From Methanomassiliicoccus sp. (GTDB lineage: Archaea; Thermoplasmatota; Thermoplasmata; Methanomassiliicoccales; Methanomassiliicoccaceae): 64,000 bases of DNA. How positions within the stretch are numbered: position 1 is the first letter of the stretch; every line of letters begins with the position of its first letter. The position numbers and the translations under genes were made by a program. Below the pieces are notes generated by a model. That model did no database searches. It was not told where the DNA came from and saw only the letters and a program-made list of their open reading frames with translations. The stretch lies in assembly GCA_018262895.1 (NCBI GenBank), contig JADFDJ010000006.1, positions 1-64,000 on the forward strand. Direction: 5' to 3'. Shown here in pieces: positions 28,762 to 38,264 of the stretch.

Positions 28762-29262
28762 CTAGTGATGGGACTCTCCCTTTACCCGGGCGCTCTCCTC
28801 CTCGGCCTCCTTAAGCGGGTTGGGGCCCATCTCTCTGATCTTCTCCGTGAAATCCTTGATGGTAGACTGGAACTTCACACCCTCCGAGGCGGAAACCCAC
28901 TCAAGGTGCAGGCGGTCAGGGTCGAGACCGTACTGCTCTAACAACATCTTGAGCAGGGCGATCCTTCTCCTCGTCCTGTAGTTGCCGCCGATATAATGGC
29001 AGTCCGCGGGATGGCATCCTAGGACCAGCACGCCATCGGCGCCCTTAGCGAAGGCACGGAGAACGAACTCCGGGTCCACTCTGGCAGAGCACATGGCCCT
29101 GAGGACCAGGAAATTGGTCGGCATCTGCAACCTGGAGACTCCTGCCAGGTCTGCTCCGGCATAAGAACACCAGTTGCAACAGAAGGCGATTATCTTCGGT
29201 TCAAACTGGCCTTCGGTCGTCGCAGTTACCGCGGCGGGGCTTGTTCCTTGTTGTGTCGACAT
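28762..29262 (-). CDS. mvhD: MvhD, electron-transfer subunit to HdrA
   Basis: 166 residues, a [2Fe-2S] protein that links the hydrogenase to HdrA. Motifs FCCNWCSYAGADLAG (about 28), MCSARVDPEFVLRAF (about 57) and GVLVLGCHPADCHYIGGN (about 76) are diagnostic. About 15 extra N-terminal residues are low-complexity. It starts 2 bases after the hdrA stop. It ends with a TAG amber codon in frame with mvhG. Confidence 0.93.
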   Translation of the reverse strand: MSTQQGTSPAAVTATTEGQFEPKIIAFCCNWCSYAGADLAGVSRLQMPTNFLVLRAMCSARVDPEFVLRAFAKGADGVLVLGCHPADCHYIGGNYRTRRRIALLKMLLEQYGLDPDRLHLEWVSASEGVKFQSTIKDFTEKIREMGPNPLKEAEEESARVKGESHH

Positions 29263-29264
29263 GT

Positions 29265-32200
29265 TTACTCACCCTCCTCAAGCGCAGCATCGATGGTAGC
29301 GAGGATCTGCTGGTTCTTGAAGCCCCTCTGCTCCATGGCGCCTGACGGGCACGCTGCCACGCAGCAGCCGCAGCCCTTGCACAGACCCTCGTTGACGACC
29401 GCCTTCTTCTTCTCGGGGTTCTTGGGGTCTTCCACGATGGTAATGGCCTTGTACTCGCAGACCGGCTCGCAGATTTTGCAGCCGTCGCAGATATCCTCGT
29501 TGACCGCGGCGATGATACCCTCGCTCTTCAGCTCCGGCTTGGAGATGATGGTCATGGCGCGGGCGGCTGCTCCGGACGCCTGGGCGATGGCCTCGTCGGT
29601 GAACTTGGGCCAGTGGGCCAGGCCACAGAGGTACACGCCGTTGGTTGCGAAGTCCACGGGCCTCAGCTTCATGTGGGCCTCCAGGAAGAACTTGTCCTTG
29701 CTGAGAGGCACCTTAAGCATTTTCGCCAGTTCCTCGTTGTCGTGGTGCGGGCGGATGCCGGTGCTGAGGACCACCATGTCGGGCTTCAGCTCGATGTCAT
29801 CGCCCAGGACTATGTCGTTGGCGACCAGCTTCAGATCGTCCCCCTCCTTGGTGACCATCGGGGGCTTGTCGTCGGGGACCCTGACGAACCTGACGCCGGC
29901 CATGCCGGCCTCTTTGTAGAGGTCCTCGCGGAAGCCGTAGGTCCTTATGTCCTTGTGGAACACGTACACCGCGGCGTTGGGGTTGGCCTTCCTGATGGCG
30001 ATGGCGTTCTTGATGGCGTTGGCACAGCAGACCCTGCTGCAGTAGGGGGCCTCGTCGTTTCGGGAACCAACGCACTGTATCATGGCGATGGTCTTTGCGG
30101 GCAATGTTCCCTTCTGCATCTTGTCCTCCAGCTCCAGCTGGGTGACGACTCTCGGGTCCTGTCCGTAGAGGTGCTCCTTGGCCTTGTACTCCTCAGCGCC
30201 CACGGCCACCACTATGCTACCGGTCTCGATCTCCCCCTGGTTGGTCTGGACCTTGAAGTTGCCGACGAAGCCGCCGACGTCCTTGACCTCGGTGCTGAGG
30301 TGCAAGGTGATGTTCTTGTTGTTGCGCACCCTGGTGATCAGCTCCTTGGCGAACTCCCGCAGCTTGCGGCCGTCCTCCTCGTGGTAGATCTTTATGGCGT
30401 TGCCGCCGAGCTCCTCAGTCTTCTCCAGGAGATCGACGTGGTATCCCTGACCCGCGATGTCCAGCGCAGCGATCATACCGGAAACGCCGCCGCCTATTAC
30501 GATCGCGGAGTGCGTAACCGGTAGCTTGGACTCGTACAGGGGCTCGAGCAGGCGGGACTTGGCCACGGCCATCCTCACAAGGTCCTTGGACTTCTTGGTG
30601 GCCTTCTCTGGCTCGCCCATGTGGATCCAGGAACACTGGTCGCGGATGTTGGCCATCTCGAAGAGGTAGGGGTTGAGGCCTGCCTCCTTCAAAGTGCTCT
30701 GGAACAGGGGCTCATGGGTACGGGGTGTGCACGACGCGACCACGACCCTGTTGAGCTTCTCCTTGTGGATGAGGTCCTTGATCTTCTGCTGGGAGTCGGC
30801 CGAGCAGGAGTACTTGTTCTCCTCCGCATAGACCACGTTGGGCAGGGTCCTCGCGTACTCCACGACGCTGGGGACGTCGACGGTCCCCTTGATGTTGATA
30901 CCGCAGTCGCAGACGAAGACGCCGATCCTGGGCTCTTCCCCTTCGACAGCGATCTCCTCACGCTTCTCCTCCTCGGGGAAGGCCCTCTTGTTGGAGATGT
31001 AGGCGCCAGCCTTGGCGGCGGCACCAGAGGCCTCGGCCACGGAGGTGGGAATGTCCTTGGGGGCGGCGAAGGCACCGGTCACGAAGACACCGGGGCGGCT
31101 CGATGTGAGCGGGCTATAGACGTTGGTCCCGGCGAAGCCATACTTGTTGAGGTTGACGCCGAAGATCTTGCCGATCTTGTCAGCGCCCTTGGTGGGCTCT
31201 AGGCCAACGGAGAGGACGACCATGTCGAACTCCTCTTCCACGATGTCACCGCCGCTCTCGTAGCGGAGGGTGAGGTTCTTGGTGACGGGGTCCTGGGAGA
31301 CGCTCGCCACCCTGGTGGCGCGGTGCATCTTGATCCCATACTCCTTCTCAGCACGGGCACGGTAGTCCTCGAACTCCTTGCCCACGGCCCTTATGTCCAT
31401 GAAGAATATGCTTGGCACCAGTCCGGCAGTGTGCTCACCGGCTATGATCGCCTGCTTCATGGCGTACATGCAGCAGACGGAGGAACAGTACGTGTTCCCA
31501 ACCTTCTCATCCCTGGAACCCACACACTGAAGGAAGGCGATCTTCTTGGGGGTCTTCTGGTCAGAAGGCCTGACCACGTGGCCGCCGTAGGGGCCAGTGG
31601 CGCTAAGGAACCTCTCGAACTCCAGAGAGGTGATGACGTTGGGATAGTCCCCGTAACCGTATTCCTTCTTCAGCCTGGCATCGAATACGGAGAAACCAGG
31701 AGCGAGGATGATGGCACCGACATCGATGGTCTCATCGACGGGCTTGTCCTCATAGTTGATGGCACCGGCTGGGCAGTTCTTCTCGCATAGGCCACAGCGT
31801 CCCTTGGTCAGCTTGAGGCACTTCGAGGAGTCGATGGCGTACTTGAGGGGTACCGCCTGGGCGAAGGGGATGTAGATCGCCTTTCTGTTGACCAGGCTGG
31901 CATCGTACTCGTTGGGCACCTTCACCGGGCACTTCTCTGCGCAGATACCGCATCCGACGCACTTGTCCATGTCGACAAAGCGGGGATTGTGGCGTATCGT
32001 CACCTTGAAGTTGGGCGCCTCACCGCTGACATCAACGACCTCAGACATGGTCATGAGGTTGATCAGGGGATGACGGGCAGCCTCCACCAGCTTGGGTGAA
32101 AGGATACACATCGAACAGTCGTTGGTAGGGAAGGTCTTGTCCAACTGGGACATCACCCCTCCAATGCTGGGCGTCTTTTCTATCAAGTAGACCTGGAACC

Positions 32201-32282
32201 CCGATTCAGCGAGGTCCAAGGACGTCTGTACGCCGGAGATACCTCCTCCGACGACAACTACCGCTCCTCTAGTTTCAGACAT
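29265..32282 (-). CDS. hdrA: Double-length heterodisulfide reductase subunit HdrA
   Basis: 1005 residues, about 1.5 times Methanothermobacter HdrA. HdrA binds the bifurcating FAD and shares electrons between ferredoxin and HdrBC. The first unit has a Rossmann FAD motif VVVVGGGISGVQTSLDLA, TFPTNDCSMCILSPKL, and Fe-S motifs CVGCGICAEKCP (about 108) and CGLCEKNCP (about 163). A linker of HdrA N-terminal type follows (VFVCDCGINIKGTVD, CTPRTHEP). A second FAD unit follows, AIVIGGGVSGMIAALDIA (about 595), and ends in two 4Fe-4S motifs, CDGCKICEPVCE and CKGCGCCVAACP. The second unit lacks the TFPT-x3-C segment. GGAGG lies before the ATG. It leads the operon with mvhDGA; hdrBC are not nearby. Confidence 0.93.
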   Translation of the reverse strand: MSETRGAVVVVGGGISGVQTSLDLAESGFQVYLIEKTPSIGGVMSQLDKTFPTNDCSMCILSPKLVEAARHPLINLMTMSEVVDVSGEAPNFKVTIRHNPRFVDMDKCVGCGICAEKCPVKVPNEYDASLVNRKAIYIPFAQAVPLKYAIDSSKCLKLTKGRCGLCEKNCPAGAINYEDKPVDETIDVGAIILAPGFSVFDARLKKEYGYGDYPNVITSLEFERFLSATGPYGGHVVRPSDQKTPKKIAFLQCVGSRDEKVGNTYCSSVCCMYAMKQAIIAGEHTAGLVPSIFFMDIRAVGKEFEDYRARAEKEYGIKMHRATRVASVSQDPVTKNLTLRYESGGDIVEEEFDMVVLSVGLEPTKGADKIGKIFGVNLNKYGFAGTNVYSPLTSSRPGVFVTGAFAAPKDIPTSVAEASGAAAKAGAYISNKRAFPEEEKREEIAVEGEEPRIGVFVCDCGINIKGTVDVPSVVEYARTLPNVVYAEENKYSCSADSQQKIKDLIHKEKLNRVVVASCTPRTHEPLFQSTLKEAGLNPYLFEMANIRDQCSWIHMGEPEKATKKSKDLVRMAVAKSRLLEPLYESKLPVTHSAIVIGGGVSGMIAALDIAGQGYHVDLLEKTEELGGNAIKIYHEEDGRKLREFAKELITRVRNNKNITLHLSTEVKDVGGFVGNFKVQTNQGEIETGSIVVAVGAEEYKAKEHLYGQDPRVVTQLELEDKMQKGTLPAKTIAMIQCVGSRNDEAPYCSRVCCANAIKNAIAIRKANPNAAVYVFHKDIRTYGFREDLYKEAGMAGVRFVRVPDDKPPMVTKEGDDLKLVANDIVLGDDIELKPDMVVLSTGIRPHHDNEELAKMLKVPLSKDKFFLEAHMKLRPVDFATNGVYLCGLAHWPKFTDEAIAQASGAAARAMTIISKPELKSEGIIAAVNEDICDGCKICEPVCEYKAITIVEDPKNPEKKKAVVNEGLCKGCGCCVAACPSGAMEQRGFKNQQILATIDAALEEGE

Positions 32283-32332
32283 ATATGCTCCTCCAAAAGT
32301 TCTGCTCCAAAGACGATTTGCTCGTTGATGTC

Positions 32333-32363
32333 ATGCAATTATCGCATATGGATGCGATTGCAT
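32333..32363. promoter_or_regulatory. Long palindrome upstream of hdrA-mvhDGA
   Basis: ATGCAAT (32333-32339), three unpaired bases, CGCAT (32343-32347), loop ATGG, ATGCG (32352-32356) and ATTGCAT (32357-32363) form a nearly perfect 12-bp dyad 50-80 bases before the hdrA ATG. On the minus strand a TATA-like GATATTAAG lies near 32388-32396, so the dyad would be at or just after the transcription start. It could be an operator or a leader hairpin. Confidence 0.5.
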
Positions 32364-32665
32364 CGGTAAGATCTATCCCCATAACAGGGCTTAATATCGT
32401 CCCGCTGTTGACCATCAATACGTCACTCCATGAGGCCTTATCGTCCAACGGAACCCCCCCGTCCGGACGCTGGTGCCTGGATAAGCGGTTTTACTCCGCC
32501 TAGGGCCGCAACGGCATACGTATGAAAACGGCCCATGGCACGGGTGCTTTTTGCGGGAAATGGAATGTTCGTATATTAACATATCGTACATTGCTCCATA
32601 TCGTTTTTTGGCAACCACTTCACCAATTGAGCTTATATACGTTTCGTTCGGGGAGCAAGTTTCGA

Positions 32666-32677
32666 ACGAACGTTCGT
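32666..32677. promoter_or_regulatory. 12-bp perfect palindrome after a TATA box
   Basis: ACGAACGTTCGT, 12 bp of perfect dyad, about 30 bases after the TATA box GCTTATATACG (32632-32642). It therefore overlaps the expected transcription start for the RING-like gene at 32757, an operator-like position. Confidence 0.4.
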
Positions 32678-32756
32678 AAAATGATGAGAGCATGTCCATC
32701 GCTTCGTTAACGAGTATCGATTATCAGACCAATCAACCGGGTAGCAATCTCCTTAA

Positions 32757-33500
32757 ATGACACAGGCTTTTAAACGGGCGATGTTGGACCCCTTGCTGCC
32801 TCTGGCAACCTTACTGGCAGGTACGGGCTTCGGCGATCTTATCAAGAAGATCATCTATGTGAGAAGGTCAGGCCAGAACGCAGACGCCACCGAGACTCAG
32901 GGACGGCCTCGCATTCAGATAACGGGCCCAAAGGTGCAGCCGGAGATCTGTCAGATCTGCATGGGCAAGATCAAGGAGGGATCGGAATATGTACGCTGCG
33001 GTACCGGCAAAGTTTTCCACTCTGTCTGCCTGGCGAGGGTGGGTAACTGCCCCTACTGCAGCAGGACATTCGCCATAAAAGGCCGTGAGAGCACCACCTC
33101 GCGCAATTATATCCAACCGACAGTGCCAAGGGATACGGTGGAGGGGCCACCGACGGCCTCTCCTGAAGCGAGATGCCCCGTTTGCGGTGGAACGCTCGAG
33201 AAGGATGCTACCAACTGCAGGTCCTGCGGGGCGATTTTCGTGGCTGACGGTGGTACCTTCCGTTGCCCCTCCTGCGGGTTCCTGGTCCGCGAGAGCGATA
33301 CATCCTGCAGCCGCTGCGGCGAACCGTTCCATCAGTTCAGGCCCCGCACCTGCCCTGTGTGCGATCGGGTCATAGGTCCTAACGACGAGACCTGCGCATG
33401 CGGCGCCATCCTCAACGACCGATGTCCTGAGTGCGGGGCCAAACTGCCAGATGGCGCAACGGAGTGCGGGACCTGCGGCGCCGCCTTCGAGTTCGTCTGA
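32757..33500 (+). CDS. RING-like and zinc-ribbon protein
   Basis: 247 residues. A short hydrophobic N-terminal stretch (LLPLATLLAGTGFGDLI, about 13-29) could touch the membrane. Residues 65-105 form a RING-like cluster: C-x2-C in ICQICMGK, then C-x6-H-x2-C in CGTGKVFHSVC, then CPYC. The rest holds successive C-x2-C zinc ribbons (CPVCGG, CRSCGA, CPSCGF, CSRCGE, CPVCDR, CACGA, CPECGA, CGTCGA). RING domains are best known from ubiquitin ligases, but prokaryotic RING-like domains have other or unknown roles. The ATG has no clear binding site. Confidence 0.7.
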   Translation: MTQAFKRAMLDPLLPLATLLAGTGFGDLIKKIIYVRRSGQNADATETQGRPRIQITGPKVQPEICQICMGKIKEGSEYVRCGTGKVFHSVCLARVGNCPYCSRTFAIKGRESTTSRNYIQPTVPRDTVEGPPTASPEARCPVCGGTLEKDATNCRSCGAIFVADGGTFRCPSCGFLVRESDTSCSRCGEPFHQFRPRTCPVCDRVIGPNDETCACGAILNDRCPECGAKLPDGATECGTCGAAFEFV

Positions 33501-33724
33501 CGTGACTCAAAATGTCGCCGACAGACAACTTCTCCTCCAGCATTTTAAAAACTGGCATGGCCTCTAATATGGCTGGACCTTCTGGTAATAATTATATTAT
33601 AATTTATTATATAATATTGAACAATACGAATTATATATAGCTTGAAATTTATTTATCAAAATCAGGAATATAGATATTAATATTTACTATTGTATGGACG
33701 TTTTGGTCTAACTTAGGGATGCAC
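33501..33724 (+). promoter_or_regulatory. AT-rich promoter region of ftsZ
   Basis: About 130 bases of very AT-rich sequence with several TATA-like boxes, the best being AATTATATATAGC (about 33628-33640). It contrasts sharply with the GC-rich coding sequence on both sides and probably drives ftsZ. Confidence 0.45.
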
Positions 33725-34786
33725 ATGAACTCATTAGCAAGCCTGGCCGATAGCATCGCTGCCGCGTATGAACCATTGGCCTCGGGAATGGGATGCTCCA
33801 TCACCAGCGAGGATGATGAAGAGCTCAGAAGATTGGTGGAGTCGATCAAAATAAACATATCGATCATAGGTTGCGGGGGCGGTGGATCGAACACCATTCA
33901 TCGGCTTGCGACCGACGGGGTGAAGGGCGCGACGTTGGTGGCCGCCAACAGCGATGCTCGTCATCTGTTGAACGTGAGTACGGAGAACAAGATCCTGCTG
34001 GGAAGGGTCCTGACCAAGGGCCTTGGGGCCGGGGCCATCCCTGAGGTGGGAAGGAAGGCGGCGGAGGAGGCCAAGGACGACATTTCCAGGTACATCAACG
34101 GAAGCAGCGTGGTCTTCGTCACCGCAGGCATGGGGGGAGGGACCGGCACCGGCTCCGCTCCCTACGTTGCCGAGATGGCTCACCGCAATGGGGCACTGAC
34201 CATCGGCATCGTGACCCTACCATTCAGATCAGAGGGGCGGGTGCGTATGGAGAACGCAAAAAAGGGGCTTGAGGAGATGCAGAGGAACTGCGACACCACC
34301 ATCGTGATCCTCAACGAGCAGCTGCTGAAGCTGGTCCCTAAGCTGCCTCTCAACGCCGCGTTCAAGGTTGCCGATGAGGTGCTGATGTACGGCATCAAGG
34401 GCATCACCGAGATCATTACCAGGCCTGGCCTGGTGAACGTGGACTTCAATGACGTTCATACCATCATGAAGGACGGAGGGATGGCCATGATCGGCATGGG
34501 CGAAAGCTCGGACGAACATGACAGGATAAAGGACGCGGTGGACGACGCGTTGACCTCCCCCCTGCTGGGTGACTTCAACATGGCCACTGCCAAGGGTGCC
34601 CTGATACGGGTCCAGGGAGGGTCGGATCTCACTGTCGGTGAGGCCGAGAAGGCCGCGGAGATGGTGTCCTCTCACCTTAATCCACGGACCAGGATCATCT
34701 GGGGATGTTCGGTGGAGCCGGAGCTGAAGGGAAAGGTCAGGGTGCTCGTCGTCATCACCGGCGTCACCACCCCGGCACTTACTTAA
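33725..34786 (+). CDS. ftsZ: Cell division protein FtsZ
   Basis: 353 residues. This is a tubulin-like GTPase that forms the division ring. GCGGGGSNTIHRL (about 48-60) binds GTP, the tubulin signature GGGTGTGSAP is at about 137, TLPFRSEGRVRMENA is at about 167, and the T7 loop region NVDFNDVHTIM is at about 238. The C-terminal domain ends soon after the fold, without the long linker and tail of many FtsZ. ATG 33725 follows AGGG with 6-base spacing; ATG 33719 adds two residues and sits too close to that site. Confidence 0.95.
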   Translation: MNSLASLADSIAAAYEPLASGMGCSITSEDDEELRRLVESIKINISIIGCGGGGSNTIHRLATDGVKGATLVAANSDARHLLNVSTENKILLGRVLTKGLGAGAIPEVGRKAAEEAKDDISRYINGSSVVFVTAGMGGGTGTGSAPYVAEMAHRNGALTIGIVTLPFRSEGRVRMENAKKGLEEMQRNCDTTIVILNEQLLKLVPKLPLNAAFKVADEVLMYGIKGITEIITRPGLVNVDFNDVHTIMKDGGMAMIGMGESSDEHDRIKDAVDDALTSPLLGDFNMATAKGALIRVQGGSDLTVGEAEKAAEMVSSHLNPRTRIIWGCSVEPELKGKVRVLVVITGVTTPALT

Positions 34787-34817
34787 TGTCGAACGATATT
34801 GGCCACGCCGCTCTCCC

Positions 34818-35150
34818 ATGGTCGTCAAGGAAAAGAGGGGCAGAAGGCGGTATATTAGGGTCCGCGTGCGCGGAGAGGTGAGGATCACCGAGGATGCCCT
34901 CTACGCATCCCTCAACTCCTCCCTGTACCGGGCAGGTATACGATACAAGGTCATACAGTTCGATGGGCTCGAGGGCATCCTGAGAGTGGGATGTAAGGAC
35001 CAAAACCGAGCCATCGAGGCCCTCAACGACGATTCTAGCGCCGTGGTCACCATAAAGACGTCTGGAACCCTCCGGACGTTAAGGGAAGGGATGGTCGGGA
35101 GCGAAGGATGCGCCCGCGGGTCTCGGACGGACGGCAAGCGTGGTCCCTGA
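34818..35150 (+). CDS. rnp2: RNase P protein component 2 (Pop5)
   Basis: 110 residues of the Rpp14/Pop5 family, a protein subunit of archaeal RNase P that matures tRNA 5' ends. RRRYIRVRVRGEVRITEDAL at the N-terminus and FDGLEGILRVGCKDQNRAIE in the middle are typical. The last 20 residues are low-complexity. It is followed by the proteasome and exosome genes, a common archaeal order. Confidence 0.88.
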   Translation: MVVKEKRGRRRYIRVRVRGEVRITEDALYASLNSSLYRAGIRYKVIQFDGLEGILRVGCKDQNRAIEALNDDSSAVVTIKTSGTLRTLREGMVGSEGCARGSRTDGKRGP

Positions 35151-35225
35151 CATACCTGGGTAACATATCAACATATATATCGAAGAAGTGCTTTAGTGAG
35201 TTTTGCGTAGTCAAGGAGTGTTATA

Positions 35226-35948
35226 ATGCAACCAGGACAAATGGCGTATGATAGGGCCATCACCGTGTTCTCGCCCGATGGAAGGCTGTTCCAAGTCGAA
35301 TACGCGCGGGAAGCTGTCAAGAGAGGTACTACCACTGTTGGTCTAAAGTTCAAGGACGGTGCGGTCCTAATTGTTGACAAGCGCATCGCCAGCCGTCTCA
35401 TGGAGCCCAAATCCATCGAGAAGATCTTCCAGATTGACGAGCACATCGGTTGTGCCACCTCAGGCCTGGTCGCCGACGCTAGGGTCCTGGTGGACCATGC
35501 ACGGGTTACCTCCCAGATAAGCAAGATCACATACGATGAGAAGATCAGTGTGGAGATGCTTGTGAAAAAGATCTGTGATTACAAGCAGAACTATACTCAG
35601 TATGGTGGCGTCAGGCCGTTCGGTACTGCCCTCCTGATCGCTGGTGTCGACGACCAGGGCGTGCACCTGTTCGAGACCGACCCCTCCGGTGCTCTGGTAT
35701 CCTACAAGGCGGGGAGCATAGGCGCCGGCCGCAACGTAGTGATGGAGGTATTCGAGGAGCAGTACCAGGAAGGTATGGAGATGGAAGACGCCATCGTCCT
35801 GGGCCTGAAGGCGCTAAAGAAGGCGACGGAAGAGGAGAAGCTGAATCCCAAGTCCGTGGAGATCGGTATCGTTCGGGTTGGAGCGGACTTCCGCCGGTTG
35901 GACGACGGCGAAGTGGAGTCTGTGGTCAACAAGGCCAACGCTGAATAG
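35226..35948 (+). CDS. psmA: Proteasome subunit alpha
   Basis: 240 residues. It forms the outer rings and gate of the 20S proteasome. The alpha signature [20 protein letters not shown] (residues 9-28) is exact; GHI- and [16 protein letters not shown]-type segments follow. A TATA box CATATATATC (about 35169) and binding site AAGGAGTG precede the ATG. It ends with TAG directly followed by TAA. Confidence 0.96.
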   Translation: MQPGQMAYDRAITVFSPDGRLFQVEYAREAVKRGTTTVGLKFKDGAVLIVDKRIASRLMEPKSIEKIFQIDEHIGCATSGLVADARVLVDHARVTSQISKITYDEKISVEMLVKKICDYKQNYTQYGGVRPFGTALLIAGVDDQGVHLFETDPSGALVSYKAGSIGAGRNVVMEVFEEQYQEGMEMEDAIVLGLKALKKATEEEKLNPKSVEIGIVRVGADFRRLDDGEVESVVNKANAE

Positions 35949-35960
35949 TAAAGGATTACC

Positions 35961-36665
35961 ATGGTCGATATCGAGGATGCCATAGTGGCCCGTTTGGAAT
36001 CCCATGGGGAGACCTTCGAGATCCTCATCGACCCCAAGGTGGTCAATCTGATTCGCGAGGGCAAGGAGGTGGATCTCGCCGATCACATGGTAATAGACGA
36101 GGTCTTCCGCAACGCCCGCAAAGGGACAAGGCCTGAGGAGAAGAAGCTGCAGGAGGTGTTCGGAAACACCGATCCCCTCCAGGTCGCCAGACAGATCATC
36201 CTGAAGGGCGAGGTGCAGCTAACCACCCAGCAGAGAAAGGAGATGCAGGAGAGCAAGAGGAAGCGCATCGTGGCGGAGATCGCCCGGAACGCCATCAATC
36301 CTCAGACCTCCGCTCCCCATCCTCCAGCCAGGATCGAGGCGGCGATGGAGGAGGCGCGGGTGCATATCGATCCATTCAAATCAGCGGAATCGCAGATAGA
36401 GAACGTCCTAAAGGCCCTCCGGCCGCTCATACCCATTCGCTTTGACAAGGTCAGGATCGCGGTGAAGCTCACCGGTGATCAGTACGGTCGCTGTTATGAT
36501 TACATCGCCCAGTCCGGAAAGATAACCCGGGACGAGTGGCAATCCAACGGGAACTGGATAGGCATCGTGGAGCTGCCCGCGGGCATGCGTGATGATTTCC
36601 TCGGAAAGTTGGCGGAAAGGACCAAAGGGGATGTGGAGACCAAGATCCTCAAGGGCGCGGTTTGA
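35961..36665 (+). CDS. Ribosome maturation protein SDO1 (SBDS)
   Basis: 234 residues, the normal SBDS length. In eukaryotes SBDS helps release eIF6 from the large subunit; the archaeal role is presumed similar. The N-terminal domain has [20 protein letters not shown], the middle [13 protein letters not shown], and the C-terminal ferredoxin-like domain starts at about 165. It follows psmA by 12 bases and belongs to the proteasome-exosome cluster. Confidence 0.93.
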   Translation: MVDIEDAIVARLESHGETFEILIDPKVVNLIREGKEVDLADHMVIDEVFRNARKGTRPEEKKLQEVFGNTDPLQVARQIILKGEVQLTTQQRKEMQESKRKRIVAEIARNAINPQTSAPHPPARIEAAMEEARVHIDPFKSAESQIENVLKALRPLIPIRFDKVRIAVKLTGDQYGRCYDYIAQSGKITRDEWQSNGNWIGIVELPAGMRDDFLGKLAERTKGDVETKILKGAV

Positions 36666-36770
36666 GCGAATTCTTAAGATATATGATATATTACGCCGGG
36701 GCAAAGGAATTTAAGACGAGATACAATCAGCTAACATTCGCGTGTGGTAAAATATCTAAGGAGATAATGT

Positions 36771-37472
36771 ATGAATAGTGAAGGGTCGAGACAACCGAGG
36801 GAGATCGTTATGCCCGGAGATCTCCTCGAAGGAGAGAAGTTAAAACCGGGGGCGGGAACGTATGTTTCCGATGGTAAGATCTTCGCCGCCCTCCTCGGCA
36901 TCAAATCCGTGAAATCGAACTACGTGAACATCATTCCTCTGAGCGGGAGGTACATACCCGCGGTAGGGGACAGCGTAATAGGGAAGGTCGAGGACATCGG
37001 ACCTTCCAACTGGCTAATCGAAATAAATTCCCCGTACCCCGCCCCGTTGCATGTCAACGAGGTACCTTGGAGGGTAGAGTTCGGCGACACCGCCCGCTAC
37101 ATGAACGTGGGCGACGTGATCCTGGCGAAGGTGCTGATGGTCGATGAGACCATGAGGGTCCAGGTCACCATGAAGGACCAGGGGCTGAGGAAGCTTCAGG
37201 GCGGACAGATCATTGAGGTGTCGCCCAGCAAGGTACCGCGGGTGATCGGAAAGAGCGGTTCCATGATCCAGATGATAAAGGGATACACGAACTGCCGTAT
37301 ATTCGTGGGTCAGAACGGAAGGATCTGGTTAGACGGCGAGGTAGATAGCATCATGCATGCGATCAAGGCCATCCAGATGATTGAGCAGGACGCCCACTCC
37401 CACGGTCTGACGGAGAAGGTGAAGGCGTACCTGGAGCAGGTGTCCGGACAATCGGCGCCGAGAACGGAGTGA
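36771..37472 (+). CDS. rrp4: Exosome RNA-binding subunit Rrp4
   Basis: 233 residues. It caps the archaeal exosome and binds RNA. It has an N-terminal domain ([20 protein letters not shown]), an S1 domain (about 65-145, [20 protein letters not shown]) and a KH domain (about 150-205, [20 protein letters not shown]). A strong AAGGAG binding site precedes the ATG, and TATATGATATATT upstream probably serves as promoter for the exosome operon. Confidence 0.95.
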   Translation: MNSEGSRQPREIVMPGDLLEGEKLKPGAGTYVSDGKIFAALLGIKSVKSNYVNIIPLSGRYIPAVGDSVIGKVEDIGPSNWLIEINSPYPAPLHVNEVPWRVEFGDTARYMNVGDVILAKVLMVDETMRVQVTMKDQGLRKLQGGQIIEVSPSKVPRVIGKSGSMIQMIKGYTNCRIFVGQNGRIWLDGEVDSIMHAIKAIQMIEQDAHSHGLTEKVKAYLEQVSGQSAPRTE

Positions 37473-37482
37473 AGTGATATTC

Positions 37483-38262
37483 ATGTCGGGAATGACTACT
37501 GATATTGACCTGATCGATGACAACGGGATCAGGATCGACGGAAGAAAGGTGGACGAGCTTCGGCCGCTTAAGATCGAGGCGGGGGTCCTGAAGCGTGCGG
37601 ACGGTTCCGCATACGTGGAATGGGGTAAGAATAAAGTGCTGGCCGCGGTCTACGGTCCCAGGGAATGCCACCCTCGCCACATGCAGAACCCTGCCAAGGC
37701 CATCGTCCAATGCAAGTATAACATGCTATCGTTCTCTGTATCCGACCGCAAGCGGCCGGGACCGGACAGGCGCTCCATCGAGATCTCCAAGATCATATCC
37801 GAGGCCCTTGAATATGTGGTGTTCACCGAGAACTACCCCCGGGCGTCCATCGATGTGTACATCGAGGTGCTGCAGGCCAACGCTGGTACCCGCTGCGCGG
37901 GCCTGACCGCTGCCTCAGTGGCCCTGGCTGACGCCGGCATACCCATGAAGGACCTGGTCCCTGCGGTGGCCATCGGCAAGGCCGACGGACAGATCGTCCT
38001 GGACCTCAACAAGGAGGAGGACAACTACGGTAACGCGGACCTGCCCATAGCCATGATCCCCCGGACGGGGGAGGTCCTGCTCATGCAGATGGACGGTCAC
38101 ATGACCATGGAAGAGTTCGACCAGGCCCTGGAGTACGGAAAGAAGGCCTGCCAGATGGTATATGACGTTCAGAAGGACGCTCTCCGCCGGAGGTATACGG
38201 TGCAGGGCGGTAACGGCGATGTAGACGATGAACAGAGCCAGAACAATAACTCGGAGGCCTGA
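37483..38262 (+). CDS. rrp41: Exosome catalytic subunit Rrp41
   Basis: 259 residues. It is the RNase PH-like active subunit that degrades or tails RNA with phosphate. [20 protein letters not shown] at the N-terminus, [11 protein letters not shown], then [20 protein letters not shown], and [15 protein letters not shown] with the catalytic acidic residue are all present. ATG 37483 is preferred to the GTG at 37474. It overlaps no neighbour and is followed by rrp42 after 2 bases. Confidence 0.95.
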   Translation: MSGMTTDIDLIDDNGIRIDGRKVDELRPLKIEAGVLKRADGSAYVEWGKNKVLAAVYGPRECHPRHMQNPAKAIVQCKYNMLSFSVSDRKRPGPDRRSIEISKIISEALEYVVFTENYPRASIDVYIEVLQANAGTRCAGLTAASVALADAGIPMKDLVPAVAIGKADGQIVLDLNKEEDNYGNADLPIAMIPRTGEVLLMQMDGHMTMEEFDQALEYGKKACQMVYDVQKDALRRRYTVQGGNGDVDDEQSQNNNSEA

Positions 38263-38264
38263 AG

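Noticed and set aside
29248-31790. Several long plus-strand frames opposite hdrA
   Set aside because: They are shadows of a GC-rich gene: hdrA shows clear FAD and Fe-S motifs in the other frame.
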